Made by a program: the position numbers and the translations under genes
DNA from: W0P28-013 sp964570565
GTDB taxonomy: Bacteria; Bacteroidota; Bacteroidia; Bacteroidales; Paludibacteraceae
Assembly (NCBI GenBank): GCA_964570565.1
Contig: CAZMYT010000001.1
Coordinates: forward strand, 1-64,000
Length of the DNA stretch: 64,000 nucleotides
Direction: 5' to 3'
The notes under the pieces: generated by a model
The model's input: only the letters and a program-made list of their open reading frames with translations
Database searches by the model: none
What the model was told of the DNA's origin: nothing
In this document: positions 43,365 through 52,218 of the stretch, in pieces
Layout: every line of letters begins with the position of its first letter
How positions within the stretch are numbered: the stretch's first letter is position 1

Positions 43365-43388
43365 GCAAAACAAATTCTATCTATTTAT

Positions 43389-43418
43389 CCCTGTAAGTTT
43401 ACTTGCAGGGCTTTTTTG
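43389..43418 (+). terminator. Terminator of yhhQ-queF
   Basis: Stem CCCTGTAAG (43389-43397) / CTTGCAGGG (43402-43410) with one G-T pair, loop TTTA, then CTTTTTT. Confidence 0.85.
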
Positions 43419-43491
43419 TGGTCAAAATTGGTTATAAAAAGTTGTGATACTAAAAATATAACTGTACATTCGTAGCGTGATTTTATGTATG

Positions 43492-43499
43492 TAATTTTG
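43492..43499 (+). promoter_or_regulatory. -7 box upstream of the small membrane protein
   Basis: TAATTTTG, 106 bp before the ATG at 43606. Spacing suggests a long leader; the rest of this region is AT-rich. Confidence 0.35.
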
Positions 43500-43605
43500 T
43501 AAAAGATAATTGATTTGTGTGAGATTTTCTTAATAGTGATAATTTGTGAAAGCAAAATGTGATGACTATGTAGTTGTATAAAGTAATTAAAAATTTTAAA
43601 TACCT

Positions 43606-43815
43606 ATGCGAGTTGCCCGTTTATTTATAATATACGTATTGATTTCAATTGTAATAACTACAATTGTTGCAATAAGAAGTAATCTTGATGTAGGTTCTGC
43701 TATCTTTGTGGGTGGTATATTAAGTGTCTTTGTTCTCGCTTTTTTTCAAATTTGCTTTATGGACAAAGCTGCTCGCAAAGACCGTGAAGATAGAAATAAA
43801 AAATGGGGGAAATAA
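43606..43815 (+). CDS. Small two-helix membrane protein
   Basis: A 69-residue protein with two likely transmembrane helices (ARLFIIYVLISIVITTIVAI and AIFVGGILSVFVLAFFQICF) and a positively charged tail (KAARKDREDRNKKWGK). No known family recognised. It stands alone between the queuosine terminator and gph. Confidence 0.5.
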   Translation: MRVARLFIIYVLISIVITTIVAIRSNLDVGSAIFVGGILSVFVLAFFQICFMDKAARKDREDRNKKWGK

Positions 43816-43860
43816 CAACTTGTAATCTCTCAAAACAATTTAATTTGTTTCTAAAGGTTT

Positions 43861-44514
43861 TTATAATCCCAATAATTGTCTAATTTCGTCAGGTTTAGCT
43901 ACCAAATAATCTGGGTTATAAGTGCGTAGTTCCTCTACCGAGCGAAATCCCCACGTTACACCTACGGCGGTAACGCCAGCTTGCTGGGCGGTGAGCATAT
44001 CTACTCCCGAATCGCCTACAAATAGCGTTTCTGCTTGTTCTGCGTTTGCCAATCGTCGAATATCTTCCACCACCGTTGGGTCTGGTTTTATAGGCACGTT
44101 TTCGCGTTGTCCAAACACGGCTACAAACGGCGTTTCTGCAAAATAATAGTTGACAAGTTTTTCCGTGGCAAGTTGGTATTTATTGGAAGCAATGGCGAGT
44201 TGTAGTCCATTATCACTGAGTGTTTTCAAAAGTTCTAGAATGCCGTCGTATGGGCGTGTGAGGTCGCGTTTGTGGGCATCGTAAAACGGTATAAATGAAG
44301 CGCGTATGCGCTGCACATTTTCTGGCGTACGTGCCTCTTCGGGCAAAGCGCGTTCAAATAGTTTATTGATGCCATTTCCTACAAACAAATTGTACGCTTC
44401 CACCGCATGAGTAGGGTAACCATTTTCGGCTAAAGCGTGATTGGTAGCCATTGCCAAGTCGTCAATGGTGTTCAACAACGTACCGTCGAGGTCAAAAATA
44501 ATCAGTTTTTTCAT
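43861..44514 (-). CDS. gph: Phosphoglycolate phosphatase-like HAD hydrolase
   Basis: A 217-residue HAD-superfamily phosphatase: nucleophile motif FDLDGTLLNTIDDLA, motif II IASNK, motif III KPDPTVVEDI and motif IV GDSGVDM. The cap is the small helical type of Gph, whose substrate is usually 2-phosphoglycolate; related phosphatases act on other sugar phosphates. The ATG at 44514 (MKKLIIFDLDG) is chosen; the frame is open further to 44589 across its own promoter. A -7 TATCTTTG lies 7 bp upstream. Confidence 0.88.
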   Translation of the reverse strand: MKKLIIFDLDGTLLNTIDDLAMATNHALAENGYPTHAVEAYNLFVGNGINKLFERALPEEARTPENVQRIRASFIPFYDAHKRDLTRPYDGILELLKTLSDNGLQLAIASNKYQLATEKLVNYYFAETPFVAVFGQRENVPIKPDPTVVEDIRRLANAEQAETLFVGDSGVDMLTAQQAGVTAVGVTWGFRSVEELRTYNPDYLVAKPDEIRQLLGL

Positions 44515-44521
44515 CGCGGTG

Positions 44522-44529
44522 CAAAGATA
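44522..44529 (-). promoter_or_regulatory. -7 box next to the gph start (possible leaderless mRNA)
   Basis: TATCTTTG on the minus strand ending 7 bp from the ATG. The -33 region is poor. Confidence 0.5.
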
Positions 44530-44541
44530 GCCATTTTGGAT

Positions 44542-44574
44542 AAAAAAGAGCGCCTTCGTTGGCGACTTTTTTTT
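44542..44574. terminator. Terminator-like hairpin between gph and the ribosomal cluster
   Basis: CGCC / GGCG core with TTCGTT loop and an A-run/T-run pair around it, with an internal loop. It could insulate the divergent gph and rpsL promoters. Confidence 0.5.
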
Positions 44575-44634
44575 GGATGCTTTAGCCATCGAGTAATGAA
44601 GCGTAAATTTTCTGAAAAATAATTGATTAACCCC

Positions 44635-44664
44635 TTGTCAGTTCCGAAAAAAGTTGTACCTTTG
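44635..44664 (+). promoter_or_regulatory. Promoter of the ribosomal protein super-cluster
   Basis: -33 TTG at 44635-44637, 19-nt spacer, TACCTTTG at 44657-44664. It yields a leader of about 45-50 nt before rpsL. Confidence 0.7.
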
Positions 44665-44718
44665 CAGCCCCAAATAGTGGGAAGAATTAACAGTTTTAAG
44701 TATTAAAAATCAGAAAAA

Positions 44719-45093
44719 ATGCCTACAATTCAGCAATTAGTTAGAAAAGGAAGGGTTACTCTGGAAGACAAAAGCAAGTCGCCAGCATTGGCTTCATGCC
44801 CACAACGTCGTGGTGTTTGTGTACGTGTTTACACGACTACGCCTAAAAAGCCAAACTCGGCTATGCGTAAAGTTGCACGTGTGCGTTTGACTAACTCAAA
44901 AGAAGTCAATGCCTACATCCCAGGTGAAGGCCACAATTTGCAAGAGCACTCTATTGTTTTGGTACGTGGTGGTCGTGTTAAAGACTTACCAGGTGTACGT
45001 TATCACATCGTTCGCGGTACATTAGATACTGCTGGTGTTTCATCACGCACACAACGTCGCTCAAAATATGGCGCAAAACGTCCTAAAAAGTAA
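44719..45093 (+). CDS. rpsL: 30S ribosomal protein S12
   Basis: A 124-residue decoding-centre protein. Conserved stretch TTPKKPNSAMRKVARVRL with K43, and GGRVKDLPGVRYH with K88. These are the wild-type residues at the two streptomycin-resistance positions. First gene of the str-type part of the cluster. Confidence 0.99.
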   Translation: MPTIQQLVRKGRVTLEDKSKSPALASCPQRRGVCVRVYTTTPKKPNSAMRKVARVRLTNSKEVNAYIPGEGHNLQEHSIVLVRGGRVKDLPGVRYHIVRGTLDTAGVSSRTQRRSKYGAKRPKK

Positions 45094-45162
45094 TTAAACC
45101 ATTTCTATTCACAGAGTTTTAAAACCTGTTTTTGATTTTTGGCTATCGATGAAGGTTGAGTA

Positions 45163-45184
45163 AATGTATTCGGAGGAATACGTT
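45163..45184 (+). other. Hairpin in the 138-nt rpsL-rpsG gap
   Basis: Nine-bp stem (45163-45171 / 45176-45184, one G-T) with a GGAG tetraloop. It is a candidate regulatory site; in E. coli S7 binds the equivalent rpsL-rpsG region. Homology to that site is not shown. Confidence 0.45.
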
Positions 45185-45231
45185 GAAGACAAAGAAAACA
45201 ACCAAAACAAAAACGAAATTTTTACAAAAAA

Positions 45232-45708
45232 ATGAGAAAGTCTACACCTAAAAAGCGGATCATTTTACCAGATCCAATTTTTAATGAAGTAATGGTTACG
45301 AAATTCGTAAACCATTTGATGTACGATGGCAAAAAGAACACCTCTTTTGAAATCTTCTATGGTGCTCTTGATGTAGTAAAAGCAAAACTTCCTAATGCAG
45401 AAGTTGCTCCTCTCGAAATCTGGAAAAAAGCGTTAGAAAACATTACACCACAAGTTGAGGTTAAATCTCGTCGTGTTGGTGGTGCTACTTTCCAAGTTCC
45501 TACCGAAATTCGCGCAGATAGAAAAGATTCTATCTCGATGAAAAACCTTATATTATATTCACGTAAAAGAGCAGGTCGTTCTATGGCTGAGAAATTAGCT
45601 GCAGAAATCGTTGATGCTTATAACAACCAAGGTGGTGCCTTCAAACGTAAAGAAGAAATTCACCGTATGGCAGAAGCTAACCGTGCGTTTGCTCACTTCC
45701 GTTTCTAA
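45232..45708 (+). CDS. rpsG: 30S ribosomal protein S7
   Basis: A 158-residue S7 (MRKSTPKKRIILPDPIFN) that starts assembly of the 30S head. The helical core with KSRRVGGATFQVPTEIR is intact. It is separated from rpsL by 138 nt containing a hairpin. Confidence 0.99.
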   Translation: MRKSTPKKRIILPDPIFNEVMVTKFVNHLMYDGKKNTSFEIFYGALDVVKAKLPNAEVAPLEIWKKALENITPQVEVKSRRVGGATFQVPTEIRADRKDSISMKNLILYSRKRAGRSMAEKLAAEIVDAYNNQGGAFKRKEEIHRMAEANRAFAHFRF

Positions 45709-45740
45709 TTATTAATACAAGGTAATAAAGATTTAGACAA

Positions 45741-47858
45741 ATGGCAAAAAAAGATTTGCACTATACTAGAAATATCGGTATCATGGCTCACATTGATGCT
45801 GGTAAAACTACTACCTCTGAACGTATTTTGTTCTACACAGGTTTAACTCACAAAATTGGTGAGGTACATGATGGCGCTGCTACCATGGACTGGATGGAAC
45901 AAGAACAAGAGCGTGGTATCACCATCACGTCAGCTGCTACAACTACTAGCTGGAATTATGATGGTAACAAATTTAAAATTAACTTGATTGACACCCCAGG
46001 ACACGTTGACTTTACCGTTGAGGTAGAACGTTCATTACGTATTTTGGATGGTGCCGTTGCTACATTCTGTGCCGTTGGTGGTGTTGAACCTCAATCGGAA
46101 ACAGTATGGCGTCAAGCTGATAAATACAATGTTCCTCGTATTTGTTATGTGAATAAAATGGACCGTTCTGGTGCTAACTTCTTCGATGTGGTAAGCCAAA
46201 TCAAAACAGTTCTTGGTGCAACTCCTTGCCCTATTCAAATTCCAATTGGTGCTGAAGAACATTTTAAAGGTATCGTTGATTTGATTCGTATGAAAGCTAT
46301 TTTCTGGCACAACGAATCAATGGGTGCTGCCTATGATATCGAAGAAATTCCTGCTGATGTAAAAGCTGAAGCTGAAGAGTGGAGAGATAAAATGCTTGAA
46401 ACACTTGCTAGCTTGGACGATACATTGATGGAAAAATATTTCGACGATCCATCTACTATCACAGAAGACGAAATTCGCGCTGCTGTTCGTAAAGGCACTT
46501 GTGCTATGGAAATTAACCCAGTTATCTTGGGTTCATCTTTCAAAAACAAAGGTGTACAACCATTACTTGATGCAGTTTGTGCTTATTTGCCTTCTCCTGT
46601 TGATACCCCAAGTATTGATGGTACAGACCCACGCGATCCAGAAAAGAAATTAACACGTAAACCAGACGAAGATGAACCATTATGTGCTTTAGCATTTAAA
46701 ATTGCTACTGACCCTTATGTTGGTCGCTTGTGTTTCTTCCGTGTTTATTCAGGTCGTTTAGATGCAGGTTCTTATGTGTACAATACGCGTACTGAGAAAA
46801 AAGAACGTATCTCACGTATCTTCCAAATGCACTCAAATAAACAAAACCCAGTTGACGGTATTGGTGCTGGTGATATTGGTGCTGGTGTAGGTTTCAAAGA
46901 TATTCGTACAGGTGATACACTTTGCGACGAAAAAGCACCTATCGTGCTTGAATCAATGGACTTCCCTGCTCCAGTTATTGGTATCTCAATCGAACCAAAA
47001 TCACAAGCTGATATCGACAAATTAGGTCTTGGTTTGAGCAAATTGGCAGAAGAAGATCCAACGTTCACCGTTCACACTGACGAACAATCTGGTCAAACAG
47101 TAATCGAAGGTATGGGTGAGCTTCACTTGGAAATCATCATCGACCGTTTGAAACGTGAGTTTAAAGTAGAATGTAACCAAGGTCGTCCTCAAGTAGCTTA
47201 TAAAGAAACTATCACGCAAACCGTTACAATTCGTGAAGTTTATAAGAAACAATCGGGTGGTCGTGGTAAATTTGCTGATATCATCGTAAAAGTTGGTCCA
47301 AAAGACGAAAACTTTGAAGGTGGCTTGCAATTTGTTGACGAAGTAAAAGGTGGTAATATTCCAAAAGAATTTATCCCATCGGTACAAAAAGGTTTCACAG
47401 CAGCTTTGAAAAATGGTGTTTTAGCTGGTTATCCAGTTGATTCATTGAAAGTTGTTTTGGTCGATGGTTCATTCCACCCAGTTGACTCGGATCAATTGTC
47501 GTTTGAAATTTGTGCGCAAATCGCATTTAAAAATGCTTGTGCCAAAGCACGTCCTACATTATTGGAACCTATCATGAAATTGGAAGTTGTAACTCCAGAA
47601 GAAAGCATGGGTGACGTAATTGGTGACTTGAACAAACGTCGTGGTCAAGTAGAAGGTATGGAATCAAGCCGTACTGGTGCACGTATCGTAAAAGCTAAAG
47701 TACCATTGTCAGAAATGTTTGGTTATGTAACAGCTTTACGTACTATCTCGTCAGGTCGTGCTACTTCATCAATGGAATTCTCACATTATGCCGAAGTTTC
47801 TACAGCAATTGCGAAAGAAGTAGTTGCAGAAGCTAAAGGTCACGTAGAATTATTGTAA
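45741..47858 (+). CDS. fusA: Elongation factor G
   Basis: A 705-residue translocation GTPase. GTP motifs: AHIDAGKTTTSERILFYTG (G1), DTPGHVDF (G3) and NKMDRSGANFF (G4). Domain IV and V are complete (to EAKGHVELL). It is followed by rpsJ with no tuf gene between. Confidence 0.99.
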   Translation: MAKKDLHYTRNIGIMAHIDAGKTTTSERILFYTGLTHKIGEVHDGAATMDWMEQEQERGITITSAATTTSWNYDGNKFKINLIDTPGHVDFTVEVERSLRILDGAVATFCAVGGVEPQSETVWRQADKYNVPRICYVNKMDRSGANFFDVVSQIKTVLGATPCPIQIPIGAEEHFKGIVDLIRMKAIFWHNESMGAAYDIEEIPADVKAEAEEWRDKMLETLASLDDTLMEKYFDDPSTITEDEIRAAVRKGTCAMEINPVILGSSFKNKGVQPLLDAVCAYLPSPVDTPSIDGTDPRDPEKKLTRKPDEDEPLCALAFKIATDPYVGRLCFFRVYSGRLDAGSYVYNTRTEKKERISRIFQMHSNKQNPVDGIGAGDIGAGVGFKDIRTGDTLCDEKAPIVLESMDFPAPVIGISIEPKSQADIDKLGLGLSKLAEEDPTFTVHTDEQSGQTVIEGMGELHLEIIIDRLKREFKVECNQGRPQVAYKETITQTVTIREVYKKQSGGRGKFADIIVKVGPKDENFEGGLQFVDEVKGGNIPKEFIPSVQKGFTAALKNGVLAGYPVDSLKVVLVDGSFHPVDSDQLSFEICAQIAFKNACAKARPTLLEPIMKLEVVTPEESMGDVIGDLNKRRGQVEGMESSRTGARIVKAKVPLSEMFGYVTALRTISSGRATSSMEFSHYAEVSTAIAKEVVAEAKGHVELL

Positions 47859-47867
47859 TAAAACTTT

Positions 47868-47913
47868 GAATAATATGCGCATTAGCGAATGACTCTTAAT
47901 GCGTATATTATTC
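47868..47913 (+). other. Long hairpin between fusA and rpsJ
   Basis: Arms 47868-47884 and 47897-47913, 17 bp with one G-T mismatch, 12-nt loop. There is no T-run after it, so it is not a typical terminator. It may be an mRNA processing site or a regulatory site for the S10 part of the operon. Confidence 0.6.
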
Positions 47914-47948
47914 ATTATATATAAATTAATTATAAACAACAAAAAGAC

Positions 47949-48254
47949 ATGAGTCAAAAAATTAGAATCAAACTCAAATCTTACGATCACAATTTGGTTG
48001 ACAAATCAGCTGAAAAAATCGTAAAAACAGTGAAAGCTACTGGTGCAGTAGTAAGTGGTCCAATTCCATTGCCAACACACAAACGTATTTTCACCGTAAA
48101 CCGTTCTACATTCGTTAACAAAAAATCACGCGAGCAGTTCGAATTATCTTCTTACAAACGCTTGATCGACATCTATAGCTCAACAGCTCAAACCGTTGAT
48201 GCCTTGATGAAACTTGAATTACCTTCAGGTGTCGAAGTAGAAATCAAAGTGTAG
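47949..48254 (+). CDS. rpsJ: 30S ribosomal protein S10
   Basis: A 101-residue S10 (MSQKIRIKLKSYDHNLVD). It also serves as NusE in antitermination. Typical loop PLPTHKRIFTVNRS. First gene of the S10 section. Confidence 0.99.
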   Translation: MSQKIRIKLKSYDHNLVDKSAEKIVKTVKATGAVVSGPIPLPTHKRIFTVNRSTFVNKKSREQFELSSYKRLIDIYSSTAQTVDALMKLELPSGVEVEIKV

Positions 48255-48323
48255 TTCTAAACTTATAGAGAGAAAAAATGCGGGGAAATCCCGTAAATGA
48301 TAACTAATAATAATTTAATTGAA

Positions 48324-48941
48324 ATGCCAGGATTAATTGGAAAAAAAATCGGAATGACATCCGTTTTCAGTGCTGAGGGTAAAAACTTACCATGCACTGT
48401 TGTCGAAGTTGGTCCCTGTGTAGTTACGCAAGTTAAAACTGTCGAAACAGATGGTTATAGTGCTGTTCAATTAGGCTTTGAAGACAAGAAAGAAAAACAT
48501 GCCAACAAAGCTGAAATCGGTCACTGTAAACTTGCAGGTGTAGCTCCAAAGAGACACTTGGTTGAGTTCAAAGGATTCGAAAACGAATTCAAATTAGGCG
48601 ACGCTTTAACCGTAGAATTGTTTGAAGAAAACGATTGGGTAGACGTTGTTGGAACCTCAAAAGGAAAAGGTCACCAAGGCGTTGTTAAACGTCATGGATT
48701 TGGTGGTGTAGGACAAGCAACACACGGTCAACATAACCGTTTGCGTGCTCCAGGTTCGCTTGGTGCGTCTTCATACCCATCAAAAGTATTCAAAGGTATG
48801 CGTATGGGTGGTCGCACAGGTGGCGATCGTGTAACTGTACAAAACTTGCAAGTAATTAAAGTAATCCCAGAACACAATCTTTTGCTTATCAAAGGATCTG
48901 TTCCTGGAGCTAAAGGTTCAATCGTAATAATTGAGAAATAA
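48324..48941 (+). CDS. rplC: 50S ribosomal protein L3
   Basis: A 205-residue L3 starting MPGLIGKKIGMTSVF; the frame is open to 48297, but the extra nine residues do not look like L3. The long loop with GFGGVGQATHGQHNRLRAPGS reaches the peptidyl transferase centre. Confidence 0.98.
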   Translation: MPGLIGKKIGMTSVFSAEGKNLPCTVVEVGPCVVTQVKTVETDGYSAVQLGFEDKKEKHANKAEIGHCKLAGVAPKRHLVEFKGFENEFKLGDALTVELFEENDWVDVVGTSKGKGHQGVVKRHGFGGVGQATHGQHNRLRAPGSLGASSYPSKVFKGMRMGGRTGGDRVTVQNLQVIKVIPEHNLLLIKGSVPGAKGSIVIIEK

Positions 48942-49570
48942 TGGAACTGAGTGTATATAACATCAAAGGAGAAGACACCGGAAGAAAAGTTACATTAAAC
49001 GATTCTGTTTTCGGTATTGAGCCAAACGACCACGCTATTTACTTGGACGTTAAACAATATTTGGCTAATCAACGCCAAGGCACACACAAAGCAAAACAAC
49101 GTAGCGAATTGTCGGGTTCTACTCGCAAATTAGGACGTCAAAAAGGCGGTGGCGGTGCTCGTCGTGGTGATATTAACTCACCAGTGTTGGTTGGCGGTGC
49201 TCGCGTATTTGGACCAGTTCCACGCGATTATAGCTTTAAATTGAACAAAAAACTAAAACAATTAGCTCGTAAATCTGCCTTGTCGTACAAAGCAGCTAAA
49301 GGCGAAATTGTAGTAGTTGATTCTATCAATTTCGAAGCTCCAAAAACGAAGGAATTTATAGCAATGACAAATAATTTGAAAATAACTGATAAAAAGTCAC
49401 TTATAATTTTATCAGAACCAAATAAAAACGTATATTTGTCAGCTCGTAATTTGCCAAAGGCAAAAGTTTCAAACGTTTCAGAATTAAGTACTTACGGAAT
49501 TCTGAACTGTTCAGCTTTAGTGCTAGTTGAGTCAGCAATTGCGGAAATCGAACAACACTTTAACGCATAA
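48941..49570 (+). CDS. rplD: 50S ribosomal protein L4
   Basis: A 209-residue L4 with the exit-tunnel loop RKLGRQKGGGGARRGDINSP. Its start overlaps the L3 stop (TAATG). Confidence 0.98.
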   Translation: MELSVYNIKGEDTGRKVTLNDSVFGIEPNDHAIYLDVKQYLANQRQGTHKAKQRSELSGSTRKLGRQKGGGGARRGDINSPVLVGGARVFGPVPRDYSFKLNKKLKQLARKSALSYKAAKGEIVVVDSINFEAPKTKEFIAMTNNLKITDKKSLIILSEPNKNVYLSARNLPKAKVSNVSELSTYGILNCSALVLVESAIAEIEQHFNA

Positions 49571-49581
49571 GGAGGTAAAAT

Positions 49582-49872
49582 ATGGCAATTATCATTAAAC
49601 CGATCGTTACAGAGAAGATGAATAAAATCGGCGAAAAGTTTAATCGCGTTGGCTTTCAGGTAGTACCAAGTGCCAATAAATTAGAGATTAAACACGCTGT
49701 TGAAACTCTCTATAACGTAACCGTAGTGAGTGTAAATACCTCTAACGTGACAGGTAAATCAAAAAGTCGCTACACAAAGAGTGGCGTAATCAATGGTCGT
49801 TCATCAGCTTATAAAAAAGCAGTTGTGACCTTGAAAGATGGAGATTCAATTGATTTTTATAGCAACATTTAA
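49582..49872 (+). CDS. rplW: 50S ribosomal protein L23
   Basis: A 96-residue L23 at the tunnel exit (IIIKPIVTEKM). A strong Shine-Dalgarno, AAGGAGG (49569-49575), precedes the ATG, which is unusual in this genome. Confidence 0.98.
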   Translation: MAIIIKPIVTEKMNKIGEKFNRVGFQVVPSANKLEIKHAVETLYNVTVVSVNTSNVTGKSKSRYTKSGVINGRSSAYKKAVVTLKDGDSIDFYSNI

Positions 49873-49881
49873 TAAACAAAA

Positions 49882-50706
49882 ATGGCTGTACGTAAATTAA
49901 ACCCCATAACACCGGGGCAAAGACACAAGATTATTGGTGCATTCGACACAATTACTGCCAGTGCACCAGAAAAATCTCTTGTAGGTGGTTTCGGAAAATC
50001 CGGCGGTCGTAATAACACCGGTAAGATGACCATGCGCTACATTGGTGGCGGTCACAAGAGAAAATACAGAGTAATTGATTTTCGACGTAACAAAGACGGC
50101 GTTCCTGCAACAGTGAAAAGTATCGAGTACGATCCAAATCGTTCGGCTCGTATTGCGTTGTTGTATTACGCTGATGGTGAAAAAAGTTACATTCTTGCAC
50201 CAAACGGATTGCAAGTTGGTCAAACATTACTCTCAGGTGCGCAAGCCGCTCCTGAAGTTGGAAATACACTTCCTTTGGAAAACATTCCACTTGGTACGAT
50301 TGTTCACAATATTGAACTTCGCCCAGGTCAAGGTGCTGCTTTGGTTCGTTCAGCAGGAACTTTTGCGCAAATCACTTCACGTGAAGATAAATACGTTATC
50401 GTAAAATTACCTTCAGGTGAAACTCGCAAAATTCTTGGAACTTGCAAAGCTACAGTAGGAAGCGTAGGAAATGCTGACCATGCCCTCGAAAGATCAGGTA
50501 AAGCAGGTCGTAGCCGCTGGCTTGGACGTCGTCCTCGCGTTCGCGGTGTAGCAATGAACCCAGTCGATCACCCAATGGGTGGTGGCGAAGGACGTGCATC
50601 AGGTGGTCACCCACGTTCACGCAAAGGCTTGTTGGCTAAGGGTAAGAAAACCCGTGCTCCTAAAAAGCAATCGAGCCAATATATTATTGAAAGAAAGAAA
50701 AAATAA
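49882..50706 (+). CDS. rplB: 50S ribosomal protein L2
   Basis: A 274-residue L2 with the conserved RGVAMNPVDHPMGGGEGR segment near the peptidyl transferase centre, including the key histidine. Intact length. Confidence 0.99.
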   Translation: MAVRKLNPITPGQRHKIIGAFDTITASAPEKSLVGGFGKSGGRNNTGKMTMRYIGGGHKRKYRVIDFRRNKDGVPATVKSIEYDPNRSARIALLYYADGEKSYILAPNGLQVGQTLLSGAQAAPEVGNTLPLENIPLGTIVHNIELRPGQGAALVRSAGTFAQITSREDKYVIVKLPSGETRKILGTCKATVGSVGNADHALERSGKAGRSRWLGRRPRVRGVAMNPVDHPMGGGEGRASGGHPRSRKGLLAKGKKTRAPKKQSSQYIIERKKK

Positions 50707-50728
50707 CGCTTAAAGAACAGTAAATAAT

Positions 50729-50995
50729 ATGAGTCGTTCATTAAAAAAAGGACCGTATATCAACCTGAAACTCGAAAAGAAGGTGCTCGACATGAATGAG
50801 AGCGGCAAAAAAACCGTTGTTAAAACATGGGCACGTGCTTCGATGATTTCGCCTGATTTCGTAGGTCATACAATTGCAGTTCACAACGGTAATAAATTTA
50901 TTCCTGTGTACGTAACAGAAAATATGGTAGGTCATAAACTCGGTGAGTTCTCTCCTACACGTAATTTCCGCGGACACGGTGGTAAAAAGAAATAA
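50729..50995 (+). CDS. rpsS: 30S ribosomal protein S19
   Basis: An 88-residue S19 (MSRSLKKGPYINLKLEKKV). It binds the 30S head with S13. Conserved HNGNKFIPVYVTENMVGHKLGEF. Confidence 0.99.
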   Translation: MSRSLKKGPYINLKLEKKVLDMNESGKKTVVKTWARASMISPDFVGHTIAVHNGNKFIPVYVTENMVGHKLGEFSPTRNFRGHGGKKK

Positions 50996-51040
50996 TCCGT
51001 TGCACATTAATTTTGTAAAACAAAAAAAACAGAAATAAAA

Positions 51041-51451
51041 ATGGGTGCAAGAAAAAGAATATCTGCCGAAGAAAGAAAAGAAGCCCTGAAGTCAATTTAC
51101 TTTGCGAAATTGAACAACGTGCCAACTTCGCCTCGTAAGATGCGTTTGGTCGCTGACATGATTCGCGGTATGGAAGTAAACAAAGCACTTAGTGTTTTGA
51201 AATTTTCAACCAAAGAAGCTTCAGGAAGAATGGAAAAATTACTCCGTTCTGCCATTGCTAACTGGGAACAAAAAACCGAGCAAAAAGCAGAAAACGGTAA
51301 TTTATATGTTAGTGGAGTGCATGTAGACTCTGCTCGCATGCTCAAAAGATTACGTACCGCTCCACAAGGACGTGGATACCGTATTCGTAAACGTTCCAAC
51401 CACGTAACGTTGTTTGTAGACACTAAGAATACTAACGATAATCAAAATTAA
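51041..51451 (+). CDS. rplV: 50S ribosomal protein L22
   Basis: A 136-residue L22, whose beta hairpin (GVHVDSARMLKRLRTAPQGRGYR) lines the exit tunnel and is a site of macrolide-resistance mutations in other bacteria. Confidence 0.98.
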   Translation: MGARKRISAEERKEALKSIYFAKLNNVPTSPRKMRLVADMIRGMEVNKALSVLKFSTKEASGRMEKLLRSAIANWEQKTEQKAENGNLYVSGVHVDSARMLKRLRTAPQGRGYRIRKRSNHVTLFVDTKNTNDNQN

Positions 51452-51456
51452 GCTAG

Positions 51457-52188
51457 ATGGGACAGAAAATTAATCCGATTAGCAACCGCCTTGGTATTAT
51501 TCGCGGTTGGGATTCAAACTGGTATGGTGGCAACAATTATGGTGACACTTTACTCGAAGACAGCAAAATCAGAAAATATCTCAATGCCCGTCTTGCTAAA
51601 GCCAGTTTATCAAGAATCATTATAGAACGTACACTTAAACTTGTTACTATTACTGTCTGCACTGCTCGCCCCGGTATGATCATCGGAAAGGGTGGACAAG
51701 AAGTCGATAAGTTGAAGGAAGAACTGAAGAAAATTACTGACAAAGATGTTCAAATCAACATCTTCGAAGTAAAACGTCCAGACTTAGATGCTGTGATTGT
51801 TGCCAACAACATCGCTCGTCAAGTGGAAGGTAAAATCGCTTACCGTCGTGCTGTAAAAATGGCTGTAGCCTCTACCATGCGTATGGGTGCTGAAGGTATC
51901 AAAGTAATGGTATCTGGTCGTTTAAATGGTGCTGAAATGGCTCGCTCGGAAATGTACAAAGAAGGTCGTACTCCATTGCACACATTCCGCGCAGATATCG
52001 ACTATTGTCATGCAGAAGCGTTGACAAAAGTAGGTCTTATTGGTATTAAAGTTTGGATTTGCCGTGGCGAAATCTATGGTAAAAAAGACTTAGCTCCACA
52101 ATTTGCTGCTGCTAAAGAAAGCGGTCGTGGTCCAGCCAATAACGAAAGAAGCAACAACGGTAAGAGCTTCAGAAAGAGAAAAAAATAA
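51457..52188 (+). CDS. rpsC: 30S ribosomal protein S3
   Basis: A 243-residue S3 with the KH motif ARPGMIIGKGGQEVDKLKEEL. The C-terminus is charged (SNNGKSFRKRKK), and the body is typical. Confidence 0.99.
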   Translation: MGQKINPISNRLGIIRGWDSNWYGGNNYGDTLLEDSKIRKYLNARLAKASLSRIIIERTLKLVTITVCTARPGMIIGKGGQEVDKLKEELKKITDKDVQINIFEVKRPDLDAVIVANNIARQVEGKIAYRRAVKMAVASTMRMGAEGIKVMVSGRLNGAEMARSEMYKEGRTPLHTFRADIDYCHAEALTKVGLIGIKVWICRGEIYGKKDLAPQFAAAKESGRGPANNERSNNGKSFRKRKK

Positions 52189-52218
52189 TTTATCGAACGA
52201 ATTTGAATTATACAAATT

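Noticed and set aside
42918..43373. 151-codon minus-strand frame over queF
   Set aside because: It is antisense to an intact QueF with catalytic cysteine C50; its product has no recognisable motif.
45094..45231. Possible short ORF between rpsL and rpsG
   Set aside because: No frame with reasonable start and length; the stretch is better explained as RNA structure.
47859..47948. tuf gene expected between fusA and rpsJ
   Set aside because: Only 90 bp and a hairpin are present; tuf must lie elsewhere in the genome.
49897..50290. Two minus-strand frames of about 110 codons inside rplB
   Set aside because: They are shadows of L2; no signal or family.
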